A stretch of 64,000 nt of DNA from Novosphingobium sp. IK01 (GCF_033242265.1 NZ_BTFW01000001.1:1550001-1614000), one strand, 5' to 3'. Positions 17,907-27,123 are shown, counted from the first letter of the stretch. Numbers and translations: made by a program. The notes: generated by a model not told the origin, from the letters alone.

Positions 17907-19055
17907 TCAGGGGAAGCGCTCGCGCCCCATGGCGCGGGCATAGACCGCGCCATAACGCTGCGCCATCACGCCTTCGTCATAGTCGCGGCGGGCCAGCACG
18001 CGGTTGGCCTCGCCGATCCGGCGGCGGGCCGCCTCGTCCTCGGCCAGAGTTTCGAGCGCATGGGCAAGCGCGGCATCGTCAGCGGAAGGGGTGATGAACG
18101 GGGCGTTTTCGGGTGCCACCATCGCCGCCACATCGCCCACCGCCGGGCTCACCACGGCCAGCCCCGCGGCCATCGCCTCGACCACCGAGAGCGGGAACTG
18201 CTCGCTCCGGCTCGACAGTGCAAACAGGTCGAACAGCCCCACCGCCGCCGCCGGATCGGGCACATGGCCGGGCAGGTGAACGCGGTGCCCCACTTCGAGC
18301 GCGATGGCCTCCTGCACGATCGCCTCGCGCTCGGGCCCCTCGCCCAGGATCACCAGATGCCAGTTTTCGGGCATGCCCCGGAACGCGCGGACCAGCCGGG
18401 GCAAGTCCTTGACCGGGCGCAGCCCGGCCAGCGTTCCCAGCCACTTTTCGCCGGGCCGCTTGATCACGCGGGGCAGCGCATCGGCTTTCGCCTTGCGGGC
18501 ATAGGCGGCGGTATCGATCCCGTTGACGATGCGGTGAACCCGGCCCTCGGGCTGGTGCCAGACCTCGCGCGCGATGGTTTCGAGGCGCTGCGAGGGCACG
18601 ATCACCGCGCTTGCACGGGCCAGCGCAATGCGGCGGAACCAGTTGCGCCGGGCCAGCAGGCCATCGGCCTCGTCGGCATTGAAGCCGTCCTCGTGGTGGA
18701 CCAGCGGGGCAAGGCCCATCAGCGGGGCAAAGATGGCGTGCGCCATGACCGCATCCATCGCCCCCCAGTTGTAGGTGCAGATCAGGTCGAACCCCTGCAT
18801 CCCGCGCGCCAGCGTCTTGAGGCGCCCCATCCGCAGCTTGCCCGCCAGCGGAGGGAACCCGAACGGGAAATGCACCCGGATATCAGGCGCCAGCAGCGCC
18901 CTGGCCCCCAGCGCGCCGGGCTGGGCCGAAACCACCGAATGATCGATCCCGGCGCCAAAGCGGTTCATCAGCGCAACGCTGCGCCGCTCCTTGCCCCCGG
19001 CATCGAACGAGGAATGGAGGTGCAGGACATGCGGGCGGGCACCGGAAGACACCAT
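17907..19055 (-). CDS. Glycosyltransferase family 4
   Basis: A 382-aa GT-B fold glycosyltransferase. The N-terminal Rossmann domain begins PHVLHLHSSFDAGGKERR. The C-terminal donor domain contains VNGIDTAAY, LAGLRPVKDLPRLVRAF, VILGEGPEREAI and the E-x7-E-like SEQFPLSVVEAMAAGLAVV. These are features of retaining GT4 enzymes acting on cell-surface glycans. The ATG at 19055 follows the upstream hydrolase stop by 7 nt, so the two genes are probably co-transcribed. The acceptor and sugar are not predictable. Of the 139 nt between this gene and the yfgM-like gene, no further gene is evident. Confidence 0.88.
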   Translation of the reverse strand: MVSSGARPHVLHLHSSFDAGGKERRSVALMNRFGAGIDHSVVSAQPGALGARALLAPDIRVHFPFGFPPLAGKLRMGRLKTLARGMQGFDLICTYNWGAMDAVMAHAIFAPLMGLAPLVHHEDGFNADEADGLLARRNWFRRIALARASAVIVPSQRLETIAREVWHQPEGRVHRIVNGIDTAAYARKAKADALPRVIKRPGEKWLGTLAGLRPVKDLPRLVRAFRGMPENWHLVILGEGPEREAIVQEAIALEVGHRVHLPGHVPDPAAAVGLFDLFALSSRSEQFPLSVVEAMAAGLAVVSPAVGDVAAMVAPENAPFITPSADDAALAHALETLAEDEAARRRIGEANRVLARRDYDEGVMAQRYGAVYARAMGRERFP

Positions 19056-19062
19056 CAGCCTC

Positions 19063-19992
19063 TCAGGACAGGCGGGCGAGCAGACGGTCGATGGCCGCGC
19101 GCGCTTCGGGCTCGTCGAGCGTGGGGGCATGGCCCACGCGCGGCAGGGTGACCAGTTCGCAATCCGGGTGCTGCGCGGCCATGGCCTGCGCGGTCTCGCC
19201 CGAGAGAATGTCCGACAGCGCGCCATGGACGACCACCAGCGGCACCCCGGACAAGGCCTTGAACAAGGGCCACAAGTCTGCCGCCGGGGCCGCTGTGCCG
19301 GTCTCCTGCGCAGCCTCGTCGCGGGCCTTGGCCGCCGCGTCGATGGGTTCGGCGATGTTCATGTCGTAATCGAAGGCGATGCGCCCGCCCGTGCCCAACG
19401 CCATGAGCCGCTTGGCCAGACGCAGCCAGTCCCCAATCGCGAAATCGGGATAGATTTCGGCCATCGTCTCTTGCAGCCCGCGCGCGGCATGCATCCAGGT
19501 CAGATAGCTGCGCCCCTGCCCGACATAGCCGCCGATGCGTTCGAGCCCGACCGGATCGATCACCGGGCCGATGTCGTTGAGCACGGCCCCGGCGATCAGG
19601 CCGGGTCGTGTCGCGGCCATCATCATGGTCAGAATGCCGCCCAGCGAGGTGCCCACGGCGATGAACCGGGTGATCCCCTCGGCCTCGAACAGTCCGGCCA
19701 GATCCTCGACATAGACCGGCGGCTGATAGCTCATCGCGTCGCGCGCATAGTCGCTCTCGCCCCGCCCGCGCAGGTCCGGGCAGAACACGCGGCGCCCCCC
19801 TGCGGCCAGATGCAGCGCCAGATCCTCGAAATCGCGGGCATTGCGGGTGAGGCCGGGCAGGCAGATCACCGGCAGGCGCGCCTCCCCCTCTCCCGCATCG
19901 CCCCCTTCGCCGCCGTTCTCCGGCTCATAAACACGGTAGGCCAGGCGCAGGCCATCCGGGCTGGTCCAGCTGCGAATCTCGAATGCGGCCAT
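19063..19992 (-). CDS. Alpha/beta hydrolase
   Basis: A 309-aa alpha/beta-hydrolase fold enzyme. The oxyanion strand is VICLPGLTRNARDFEDLA, the nucleophile elbow is VGTSLGGILT (Ser about residue 118), the acid region is VVVHGALSDILSG, and the catalytic His is in RVGHAPTLDEPEA. The TSPDGLRLAYRVYEP N-terminus is usual for C-C hydrolases and esterases. ATG 19992 is chosen because the family homology begins there. selO diverges from a start 91 nt away. The substrate is unknown. Confidence 0.88.
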   Translation of the reverse strand: MAAFEIRSWTSPDGLRLAYRVYEPENGGEGGDAGEGEARLPVICLPGLTRNARDFEDLALHLAAGGRRVFCPDLRGRGESDYARDAMSYQPPVYVEDLAGLFEAEGITRFIAVGTSLGGILTMMMAATRPGLIAGAVLNDIGPVIDPVGLERIGGYVGQGRSYLTWMHAARGLQETMAEIYPDFAIGDWLRLAKRLMALGTGGRIAFDYDMNIAEPIDAAAKARDEAAQETGTAAPAADLWPLFKALSGVPLVVVHGALSDILSGETAQAMAAQHPDCELVTLPRVGHAPTLDEPEARAAIDRLLARLS

Positions 19993-20083
19993 GGCCAACC
20001 CTTGCTCTCTTGCGTCTCGTACGGCGCGACAGACTGTCGATGGCGGCTTGCCTCGCCGCGCTGCGCCCCCCACTAATGGAAGA

Positions 20084-21508
20084 ATGGAGCCTTTGCCGCA
20101 AGCCGTGACCACCCGATCCACGCCCTATCGCCCCGATCCGCGCCTGCTCGCGCTGGCCTCCTGGCTGGGCGACCCGGTCGAGGCGGCCGATTTCCCCGAG
20201 ACGCGCCTGCGTTTCCGCAACGATCGCGCCGCCGCGCAAGTGGGGCTGGAGAACCTCACGCCGGCGGAATGGATCGCCCATTTCGGGCGCTTCGTGCCCC
20301 TTCCCGACAATTTCCCCCAGCCGCTCGCGCTGCGCTATCACGGGCACCAGTTCGGTTCGTACAACCCCGAACTGGGCGATGGGCGCGGCTTCACCTTTGC
20401 GCAATTGCGCGACGCGCACGGGCGCCTGATGGATCTTGGCACCAAGGGTTCGGGGCAGACACCGTGGAGCCGCCGGGGCGACGGGCGGCTGACGCTCAAG
20501 GGCGCCGTGCGCGAGATTCTCGCCACCGAAATGCTCGAAGCCCTCGGCGTCAACACCAGCCGCACGTTCTCCGTCATCGAGACCGGCGAAAGCCTGTGGC
20601 GCGGCGACGAACCCTCGCCCACCCGCTCGGCCGTGCTCGTGCGGCTGAGCCACGGCCATATCCGCATCGGCACGTTCCAGCGCCTGCTCGCGCTCGACAA
20701 GCCCGAGGAAATGCACGCGCTGATCGCCTATGCCCTCGAAAATTTCCCCGCGAGCCCCGATACGGCCCCCTCAGGCCTGAGCCCGGCGGCCACCCTGCTC
20801 CACCACGTCGTGGCCCGCATGGCCGACATGGCCGCCAGCTATACCGTCGCCGGCTTCGTCCACGGCGTGCTCAACACCGACAACATGAACATCACCGGCG
20901 AAAGCTTCGACTATGGCCCGTGGCGCTGGCTGCCGCGCTGGGACGCCGGGTTCACCGCCGCCTATTTCGACCATGCCGGGCGCTATGCGTTTGGCCGTCA
21001 GGCCGAGGCCATCGGCTGGAACTGCGGGCAGATGGCCGTCGCGCTGCGCCTGGTCGAGGAAGCCCCGCCGCTGATCGCCGCGCTCGACCGCTTCGTGCCG
21101 CTCTACAAGGCCGCGCTGGCCCGCCGCTGGTGCTGGCGGCTCGGGGTGGTCCCGCGCGACGCGGAGACCGACGCCGCCCTCGTCGAAGCCTCGCAGGACG
21201 CCATGCGCGCGCAGGACATCGGCCCCGACGCCTTCTTCTTCGCCCAGCGCCGCGCGCCCACGCTGCCCGCCCTCAGCCCCTACGAGCGCGTGGCCGACGC
21301 CCATCCCTGGTGGCACGACGAAACCCCGCAAAGCCTGCTGATCGAGGAAGTCGAAGCGATATGGGCTCCGATTGCCGAACACGACGACTGGAGCCTGCTG
21401 GACGCCAAAGTCGCCGCGATCCGCACCATGGGCGAGGCACTGGCTCCCGCCCCGCTGCCCCAGGCACAGGGCTGGACACTGGGCTGGACAGCGGGAATCG
21501 CATCGTGA
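20084..21508 (+). CDS. selO: Protein adenylyltransferase SelO (YdiU/UPF0061)
   Basis: A 474-aa pseudokinase that transfers AMP to Ser/Thr/Tyr of proteins and is linked to oxidative stress and glutathionylation in other bacteria. Family hallmarks: RYHGHQFGSYNPELGDGRG, LGTKGSGQTPWSRRGDGRLT (ATP loop and catalytic residues), REILATEMLEALGVNTSRT, and HGVLNTDNMNITGESFDYGP, which holds the metal-binding Asn/Asp. The end is shorter than in E. coli YdiU and lacks the C-terminal redox CSSS-type tail, as in many alphaproteobacteria. The ATG at 20084 is preceded by GGAAGA. The AstD-like gene follows 69 nt downstream. Confidence 0.95.
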   Translation: MEPLPQAVTTRSTPYRPDPRLLALASWLGDPVEAADFPETRLRFRNDRAAAQVGLENLTPAEWIAHFGRFVPLPDNFPQPLALRYHGHQFGSYNPELGDGRGFTFAQLRDAHGRLMDLGTKGSGQTPWSRRGDGRLTLKGAVREILATEMLEALGVNTSRTFSVIETGESLWRGDEPSPTRSAVLVRLSHGHIRIGTFQRLLALDKPEEMHALIAYALENFPASPDTAPSGLSPAATLLHHVVARMADMAASYTVAGFVHGVLNTDNMNITGESFDYGPWRWLPRWDAGFTAAYFDHAGRYAFGRQAEAIGWNCGQMAVALRLVEEAPPLIAALDRFVPLYKAALARRWCWRLGVVPRDAETDAALVEASQDAMRAQDIGPDAFFFAQRRAPTLPALSPYERVADAHPWWHDETPQSLLIEEVEAIWAPIAEHDDWSLLDAKVAAIRTMGEALAPAPLPQAQGWTLGWTAGIAS

Positions 21509-21577
21509 TCGACTGGACCCTGTTCCCGAACGGTTTGCTGACCCATTCGTAACGCTTCAGGTTTACAAGCTGCTCTC

Positions 21578-23032
21578 GTGACGCCCGAAATTACCCCAAG
21601 AATGGAACCCGCGCCCGCTTCAGGCGCCGAGATCGTCTCTTTCGCGCCCGCCACGGGCGAGCCGATCTGGCGCGCGCCGAGGGGCGATGTCGGGGCTTGC
21701 GTGGCCCGCGCCCGCCGGGCCTGGCCGGGCTGGGCCGCCCAGCCGCTGACCACGCGCATCGAACTCATGCGCCGGTTCGCCAACGAGGTTCGCAAGGACG
21801 CCGGGGAACTGGCCGCGCTCGTCGCGCAGGAAACCGGCAAGCCCTTGTGGGAAGCGCGCGGCGAAGTCGATGTGGTGCTCGCCAAAGTCGAAGTCGCCGT
21901 GCGCGCCTGCGCCGAGCGCACCGGCCAGCGCCGGTTCGACAGCGCGCTTCAGGGCACGACCGCGCTGCGCCACAAGCCCCACGGGGTCATGGCCGTGATC
22001 TGCCCGTTCAACCTGCCGATCCAGGCCCCGGCGGGCCATGTCGTGCCCGCGCTGATCGCGGGCAATGCGGTGATCCTCAAGCCCTCGGAAAAAGCCCCGG
22101 CCAGCGCCGAGATGCTGCTGCGCTGTTTTCACCGCGCGGGCGTTCCGGCGACCACGCTGCAATTGCTGGTCGGCGCGGGCGAGGAAGGGCGCGATCTGGT
22201 CGCCCATCCCGATGTCGACGGCGTGCTGTTCACCGGTTCGAGCCTGACCGGGCTGGCCATCAATCGCCAGCTCGCCACCCAGCCGGGCAAGATCACCGCG
22301 CTCGAAATGGGCGGCAACAACCCCATCGTGGTCTGGGACACGCCCAAGATCGCCGATGCCGCCGCCCTCGTCGTGCAATCGGCGTTCACCACGGCGGGCC
22401 AGCGCGCCACGGCGGCGCGGCGGCTGATCGTCAAGGCCGGCCTTTACGACGCGGTGGTCGGCGAAGTGAAGCGACTGGCCGACCGGCTGCTGGTGGGCGC
22501 CCCGTTCGACGAACCCGCCCCGTTCATGGGCCCGGTGATCGACAGCCGCGCCGCCGATGGCCTGACCGAAAGCTTCCTCTACCTGCTCTCCCACGGCGGC
22601 AAGCCGATCCGCCACCTCACCCGCCCGCGCGGCGACCTGCCGTTCCTCGCCCCCGCGATCATCGACGTGACCGCGATGGCCGAGCGTCCCGATGTCGAAC
22701 TGTTCGGGCCGATCCTGCAAGTGATCCGGGTCGACGATTTCGACGCGGCGATTGCCCAGGCCAACGCCACGCGCTTTGGCCTGACCGCCGCGCTGATCGG
22801 GGGCAGCCCGCAGGACTATGACCGCTTCTGGGCCCATGTCCGCGCCGGGGTGATCAACTGGAACCGCCCGACCAACGGCATCTCGCCCGCAGCGCCGCTG
22901 GGCGGTCTGGGCTTTTCGGGCAACCAGCGGCCCGGCGCGTTCTATGCCGCCGACAGTTGCGCCTATCCGGTCGCCTCGGCGGAAATGGAGCAGCCGCGCG
23001 CCTCGATCGGGGTCGGCCTCAGCCTTCCCTGA
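21578..23032 (+). CDS. AstD-like aldehyde dehydrogenase lacking the catalytic Cys
   Basis: A 484-aa NAD(P)-dependent aldehyde dehydrogenase fold protein closest to succinylglutamate-semialdehyde dehydrogenase (AstD): VICPFNLPIQAPAGHVVPAL, KPSEKAPASAEMLL, FTGSSLTGLAINRQL, and ALEMGGNNPIVVWD with the general-base Glu (about residue 243). The active-site motif, normally GQRC-T-C-ARRL in AstD, reads GQRATAARRLIV: the nucleophile is Ala 277 (codon GCC at 22406-22408). Thioester chemistry is therefore not possible at the canonical site. The rest of the fold is intact with no frameshift. astA, astB and astE are absent. The start is GTG 21578 or ATG 21602. It may be a non-catalytic or binding paralogue; this is inference. 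Confidence 0.88.
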   Translation: MTPEITPRMEPAPASGAEIVSFAPATGEPIWRAPRGDVGACVARARRAWPGWAAQPLTTRIELMRRFANEVRKDAGELAALVAQETGKPLWEARGEVDVVLAKVEVAVRACAERTGQRRFDSALQGTTALRHKPHGVMAVICPFNLPIQAPAGHVVPALIAGNAVILKPSEKAPASAEMLLRCFHRAGVPATTLQLLVGAGEEGRDLVAHPDVDGVLFTGSSLTGLAINRQLATQPGKITALEMGGNNPIVVWDTPKIADAAALVVQSAFTTAGQRATAARRLIVKAGLYDAVVGEVKRLADRLLVGAPFDEPAPFMGPVIDSRAADGLTESFLYLLSHGGKPIRHLTRPRGDLPFLAPAIIDVTAMAERPDVELFGPILQVIRVDDFDAAIAQANATRFGLTAALIGGSPQDYDRFWAHVRAGVINWNRPTNGISPAAPLGGLGFSGNQRPGAFYAADSCAYPVASAEMEQPRASIGVGLSLP

Positions 23033-23055
23033 CAGCACACCGGACCTGACAGGGT

Positions 23056-23310
23056 TCAGCGCGGATCAGGGCTGTCGGGCAGCGGGGTCGCCGGATCGAT
23101 CGGCCCGCCCGGTACGGCGGCCATGGCGCCCATGTTCTTTTGCGAAAGATCCGGGTCGGTCATCAAGGGCCCCTCGATCGCGGCAGCCATCGCCGGATCG
23201 GCGTCGACCGGCGCATGATGCTCGTCATCATCGCCACAGCCCGCCAGCGCGAGGCACAACGCCAGCACGCCGCCAGACAGCAACAGACGCGACGCTTGCA
23301 AGCTTCTCAT
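23056..23310 (-). CDS. Small lipoprotein, unknown function
   Basis: An 84-aa protein with a lipoprotein signal (SRLLLSGGVLALCLALAGC, Cys about residue 25) followed by an acidic D/E/H-rich linker and a short conserved-looking segment EGPLMTDPDLSQKNMG. No enzymatic motif is present. Start ATG 23310 gives a compact signal peptide; an ATG at 23352 would add 14 residues. It is convergent with the AstD-like gene (24 nt between stops). Function is not recognised. Confidence 0.68.
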   Translation of the reverse strand: MRSLQASRLLLSGGVLALCLALAGCGDDDEHHAPVDADPAMAAAIEGPLMTDPDLSQKNMGAMAAVPGGPIDPATPLPDSPDPR

Positions 23311-23410
23311 CGGGCGGACGTGTTCATCGGGGGCAAGAATTCCATGGGGCATGTCCTGCCCCAGACGTGGTTATAGCACGGTTACCATGCCTGCCCGCTT
23401 TTTCCGGGAC

Positions 23411-23554
23411 AAAAAAGGGGCTTGCGCCAGCCACCGGCGCAAGCCCCCGTCTCTGCCCGAACCCGCCACCACCTTGGCGGGCCTTGCCCGTCCGACCAGT
23501 CGACGGCCAGACTCCGTCGTCGGGCAAGGCTCCGGTCCCTTTGGCCGGGCAGAG
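23411..23554 (-). ncRNA. Structured RNA / 3'-UTR element ending in an intrinsic terminator
   Basis: On the minus strand, downstream of the glycine-zipper gene, the 228-nt gap holds nested inverted repeats. An outer 9-bp stem (23546-23554 with 23451-23459) encloses a 9-bp stem (23521-23529 with 23482-23490, itself capped by a 6-bp hairpin 23514-23519/23501-23506) and a 6-bp hairpin (23476-23481/23462-23467). It then ends in a perfect 12-bp terminator stem (23436-23447/23417-23428) with six U residues. The terminator is certain. The multi-arm junction could be a separate small RNA or simply the 3' UTR. No known riboswitch or 4.5S motif is recognised. Confidence 0.5.
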
Positions 23555-23580
23555 CGCACCTCATCAAAAACCTTCAGCCT

Positions 23581-24132
23581 TCAGCGGCACCGCGAATGGT
23601 TCTGGTCGACAGCCTTGCCCAACAGGGCGCCACCGGCAGCCCCGAGGATCGCGCCCAGCGTCCGGTCGCCCCGGCCCGCCACACCCTGACCGATCAGCGC
23701 GCCCGCCGCGCCGCCCACCAGCAAGCCGGTGGTGCCGTCGTTGCGGCGGCAATAATAACGGCCATCGTCGCCGCGCCACGAGCGGCCGCGATATTCGACA
23801 TCGCGATAGCCGCCACGATAATCGTCGTAGCCCCGGTCATAGCCGCGATACCCGTCATATCCACGGTCATACCCGCGGTCGTAGCCACGGCCATAACCAC
23901 CGCGCCATTCGCCCCGGTCGTCGCCATGATTCCAGCCGTCGCCCCAGTCGCCATCGCGGCCCCAGCCCCAGTTGGCATCCAGACCCGAATGCGCCTGCGC
24001 CGAAACAGCGGGCATGGCCATCGCCGCCGACGCCGGGAGAGCCCCTGCCGCCAGCGTGGCGCCAGCAACCAGACCCATCACAATCTTGCGGCCCTTCATG
24101 AACTTGCCCAGTGCGGTCCCCGATGCGGTCAT
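23581..24132 (-). CDS. Glycine-zipper 2TM domain protein with RGYD repeats
   Basis: A 183-aa exported protein. The ATG at 24132 has an excellent ribosome site (AGGAG, 7-nt spacer). A signal peptide (IVMGLVAGATLAAGALPASA) is followed by a disordered Asp/Gly/Tyr/Arg segment with tandem RGYD units (about residues 80-105), a GDDGRYYCRRNDGTTG motif, and a C-terminal glycine zipper (GLLVGGAAGALIGQGVAG ... LGAILGAAGGALLGKAV). Such 2TM glycine-zipper proteins sit in the outer membrane or periplasm and are often stress-related. Function is unknown. A divergent rarD lies 176 nt away. A structured 3' element follows. Confidence 0.8.
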   Translation of the reverse strand: MTASGTALGKFMKGRKIVMGLVAGATLAAGALPASAAMAMPAVSAQAHSGLDANWGWGRDGDWGDGWNHGDDRGEWRGGYGRGYDRGYDRGYDGYRGYDRGYDDYRGGYRDVEYRGRSWRGDDGRYYCRRNDGTTGLLVGGAAGALIGQGVAGRGDRTLGAILGAAGGALLGKAVDQNHSRCR

Positions 24133-24307
24133 GATCAATCTCCTGTTCCGGCTAGCGGATCATCCTTGCGTTTGTTCATGTTTACCCCCGCCAACCTGAA
24201 CGGCCTGCAACGTCCTTGTCAGGAACAGGGCAAAGCGGAATATTTTTTGGACCCGCGCTTGGCGCAGCCCCCTTGGCGCCCTCGCGCCGACCTGCCACTC
24301 TCGCGCG

Positions 24308-25252
24308 ATGAACGACCAACAGAAAGGACCGGGCCCAGTCTCTTCGGGCGGCCCAAATGGACTTCAGGGCCAAAATGGACTTCAAGGATTGGGCGCTGCG
24401 GTCCTGGCCTATGTTCTGTGGGGCTTTTTCGCGGTCTATTTCCACGCTCTGGAAAGCGTCCCCCCGTTCGAACTGGTAAGCTGGCGGATCGTCTGCGCGC
24501 TGCCGTTCTGCATCGTGGTGGTCTTTGCGACGGGGCTTGGCCCCTCGCTGCGCCGGGCGGTGAGCAATCCGGCGGTGCTGGGCAAGCTCGTGCTCAGCGC
24601 GCTGGCGGTGGGCGCCAACTGGCTGACCTATCTGATCACCATCGCCCATCATCAGGTTCTGGCCGCGAGCCTGGGCTATTACATCACCCCGCTGCTCAAC
24701 GTGCTGATCGGGGTGTTCATCCTCAAGGAGCGATTGTCCGGGCTGCAATGGGCCGCAGTGGGTCTGGCCGGGGTGGGGATTGCGGTGCTCTCGGCGGGCG
24801 ACCTGTCCATTCTGGGCATGGCACTGGCGATGGCCTCGTCGTTCTGTGCCTACAGCGTGATCCGCAAGTTCGTGCCGGTGCCCGCCGTCGTCGGGCTGAC
24901 GGTCGAGACGGCGGTTCTGCTCGGCCCGGCGCTGGCGGTCGTGCTCCATGCCGCGGGCGGGCCTTCGGGCGGCGGCATGGCGCGGCCCGGCCTCGTGCCG
25001 TGGCTGCTGATGGCTTCCGGTCCGGTCACAGCGATCCCGCTGCTGCTGTTCACCGTGGCCGCGCGCAAGCTCGACCTCTCGATCCTCGGCTTTGCCCAGT
25101 TTATCACGCCCACGATCCTGTTCGTGCTGGGCGCGCTGCTGTTCCACGAGCCGCTCGATCCGGCCCGCACGATCTGCTTCGTGGCGATCTGGGGCGCCAT
25201 CGGGCTGTTCAGCCTCGACCTGTGGCGCAAGTGGAAGGCGCGGACCGGCTGA
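24308..25252 (+). CDS. rarD: EamA-family transporter RarD
   Basis: A 314-aa inner-membrane protein with ten hydrophobic segments, matching RarD of the drug/metabolite transporter superfamily: VLWGFFAVYFHALESVPPFE, WLTYLITIAHHQVLAASLGYYI, LKERLSGLQW and LGFAQFITPTILFVLG. The substrate of RarD is not established. The first 25 residues include a duplicated NGLQGQNGLQG encoded by an 18-nt imperfect tandem repeat (24356-24384). Start is ATG 24308. The next gene, pyrC, is convergent with 19 nt between stops. Confidence 0.92.
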   Translation: MNDQQKGPGPVSSGGPNGLQGQNGLQGLGAAVLAYVLWGFFAVYFHALESVPPFELVSWRIVCALPFCIVVVFATGLGPSLRRAVSNPAVLGKLVLSALAVGANWLTYLITIAHHQVLAASLGYYITPLLNVLIGVFILKERLSGLQWAAVGLAGVGIAVLSAGDLSILGMALAMASSFCAYSVIRKFVPVPAVVGLTVETAVLLGPALAVVLHAAGGPSGGGMARPGLVPWLLMASGPVTAIPLLLFTVAARKLDLSILGFAQFITPTILFVLGALLFHEPLDPARTICFVAIWGAIGLFSLDLWRKWKARTG

Positions 25253-25271
25253 TCCGCGCCCCCGCCACCAT

Positions 25272-26315
25272 TCAGGCTTTCAGGCGCCATGCCAGCGTCT
25301 CGCCGGCATGGAACGGCACCAGCACGGTGCCCCCCGCCGCGATCTCGGCGGGCACTTCGACGGGCGCCTTTTCGAGGGTGACGGTCCCCTCGTTGAGCGG
25401 CAGGCCATAGAAACGCGGGCCGTTCTCGCTGGCAAAGGCCTCGAATTTATCGAGCGCGCCTTCCTCGTCGAACACCGCCACATAGCTTTCGAGCGCAAAG
25501 GGCGCGTTGAACAGCCCGGCGCAGCCACACGCGCTTTCCTTCAGGTGCCGCGCATGAGGCGCGGTGTCGGTGCCCAGGAACACCCGGTCGAAGCCCGAGG
25601 TCGCCAGCTTGCGCAGCGCCAGACGGTGCTTCTCGCGCTTGGCCACCGGTAGGCAATAGGCATGGGGGCGCATGCCGCCCACCAGCATGGCATTGCGGTT
25701 GATATGCAGGTGCTGGGGCGTGATCGTGGCGCCAAGGTTGGCGCTGCCGCTTTCGACGAACTGCGCGGCTTCCTGCGTGGTGATGTGCTCGAACACGATT
25801 TTCAGCGCGGGGAAATCGCCCACCAGCTTGCTCATCGTGCGTTCGATGAACACCGCCTCGCGGTCGAAGATGTCGACATCGGCACTGGTCACTTCGCCAT
25901 GGATCAGCAGCGGCATGCCGATTTTCTGCATGCGTTCGAGCACCGGATAGATTTTCCCGACAGCGCTCACCCCGTGGGCCGAGCCGGTCGTGGCATGGGC
26001 GGGATAGAGCTTGGCGGCAGTGAACACGCCCGCGCCATGGCCGCGCTCGACTTCGTCGGGGTCGGTGTGGTCGGTCAGGTACAGCGTCATCAGCGGCTGG
26101 AAATCGCTGCCCTGCGGCAGGGCAGCCATGATCCGGTCGCGATAGGCCGAAACCCCGGCCACGTCGGTCATCGGCGGCGAGAGGTTGGGCATGACGATGG
26201 CCCGCGCGAACTGGCGCGCGGTATAGGGCACGACGCCTTCGAGCATCGCGCCGTCGCGCAAGTGAACGTGCCAGTCATCGGGGCGGCGGATGGTGAGAGT
26301 CGTTTTCGGGTCCAT
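25272..26315 (-). CDS. pyrC: Dihydroorotase PyrC
   Basis: A 347-aa zinc amidohydrolase catalysing the third step of pyrimidine synthesis. It is of the short class II (E. coli-like) type: [13 protein letters not shown] supplies the first metal His pair, [19 protein letters not shown] and [14 protein letters not shown] the other ligands, and [19 protein letters not shown] the catalytic Asp and the flexible loop. The carboxylated-Lys position lies in [19 protein letters not shown] 26315 has GGGGA upstream. It diverges from ygfZ with only 38 nt between the starts. Confidence 0.97.
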   Translation of the reverse strand: MDPKTTLTIRRPDDWHVHLRDGAMLEGVVPYTARQFARAIVMPNLSPPMTDVAGVSAYRDRIMAALPQGSDFQPLMTLYLTDHTDPDEVERGHGAGVFTAAKLYPAHATTGSAHGVSAVGKIYPVLERMQKIGMPLLIHGEVTSADVDIFDREAVFIERTMSKLVGDFPALKIVFEHITTQEAAQFVESGSANLGATITPQHLHINRNAMLVGGMRPHAYCLPVAKREKHRLALRKLATSGFDRVFLGTDTAPHARHLKESACGCAGLFNAPFALESYVAVFDEEGALDKFEAFASENGPRFYGLPLNEGTVTLEKAPVEVPAEIAAGGTVLVPFHAGETLAWRLKA

Positions 26316-26353
26316 GGCTTCCCCTTAGGCGTTTGGTTTCCTATCTTCCAGAC

Positions 26354-27100
26354 ATGAGCAATCCCCGCCTGTTCGATCGCGCGCTGGTGCGCCTGTCTCC
26401 CTCCGCCCCCGGAGAGGATGTCGCCGGCTTCCTCCAGGGCCTTGTCACCCATGACGTGAAAGGCCCGCTGCCGGTCTGGGCCGGGCTGCTCAGCCCGCAG
26501 GGCAAGGCCCTGTTCGACTTCATCGTCTGGCCCGACGGGGCCGATGCGCTGCTGCTCGATGTCGAGGCCGCGCAGGCCCCCGCGCTGGTCCGCCGCCTGT
26601 CGCTCTATCGCCTGCGCCGCAAGATCACGATTGCGCTGGCCGAAGACCTCGGCGTGTTCTGGGAAGGGCACACGGGCGATGGGGGCGCGGCCGATCCGCG
26701 CCTTGCCGCGCTCGGCCAGCGCTGGATCGGCCCGATGGCCGACGACGACGTGGCCGTCGATGCGCAGTGGCTGGCCCACCGCCTGAAACTGGGCGTGACC
26801 GAGGGGCTGGCCGAACTGGGCAGCGACCAGACGCTCTGGCTCGAAGCCAATGCCGCCGAACTCAACGGGGTGAGCTTCACCAAGGGCTGCTATGTCGGGC
26901 AGGAAAACACCGCGCGGATGAACTGGCGCCAGAAGGTCAACCGCCGCCTCGCGGTCGTCCCGCTCGACCAGTCCGACCCGGCGCGCCAGCGCGTGGCCTA
27001 TCCCGATCTGGGGCTGGCGGTCGACCATCTGCGGACAGAAGCCATCACCCACCCGCCCCACTGGCTGGCGCCGGCGCTGGCCGCTTCTGCGGGCGAATGA
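26354..27100 (+). CDS. ygfZ: YgfZ/IbaG57-like folate-binding Fe-S assembly protein
   Basis: A 248-aa member of the YgfZ/GcvT (aminomethyltransferase-fold) family that assists repair or assembly of Fe-S proteins in a folate-dependent way. The diagnostic motif KGCYVGQENTARM (K-G-C-Y-x-G-Q-E) is present at about residue 180, with FLQGLVTHDVKG and LSPQGKALFDFIVW at the N-terminus. The C-terminal barrel is short. ATG 26354. A hairpin terminator separates it from the convergent HerA-like gene. Confidence 0.92.
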   Translation: MSNPRLFDRALVRLSPSAPGEDVAGFLQGLVTHDVKGPLPVWAGLLSPQGKALFDFIVWPDGADALLLDVEAAQAPALVRRLSLYRLRRKITIALAEDLGVFWEGHTGDGGAADPRLAALGQRWIGPMADDDVAVDAQWLAHRLKLGVTEGLAELGSDQTLWLEANAAELNGVSFTKGCYVGQENTARMNWRQKVNRRLAVVPLDQSDPARQRVAYPDLGLAVDHLRTEAITHPPHWLAPALAASAGE

Positions 27101-27123
27101 CGGATTGAACGGGCGCGGTGTGT

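Noticed and set aside
23371..23567. Overlapping open frames in the 23.4 kb gap
   Set aside because: They overlap the terminator and paired RNA arms and have no ribosome sites; the hairpins explain the sequence better.
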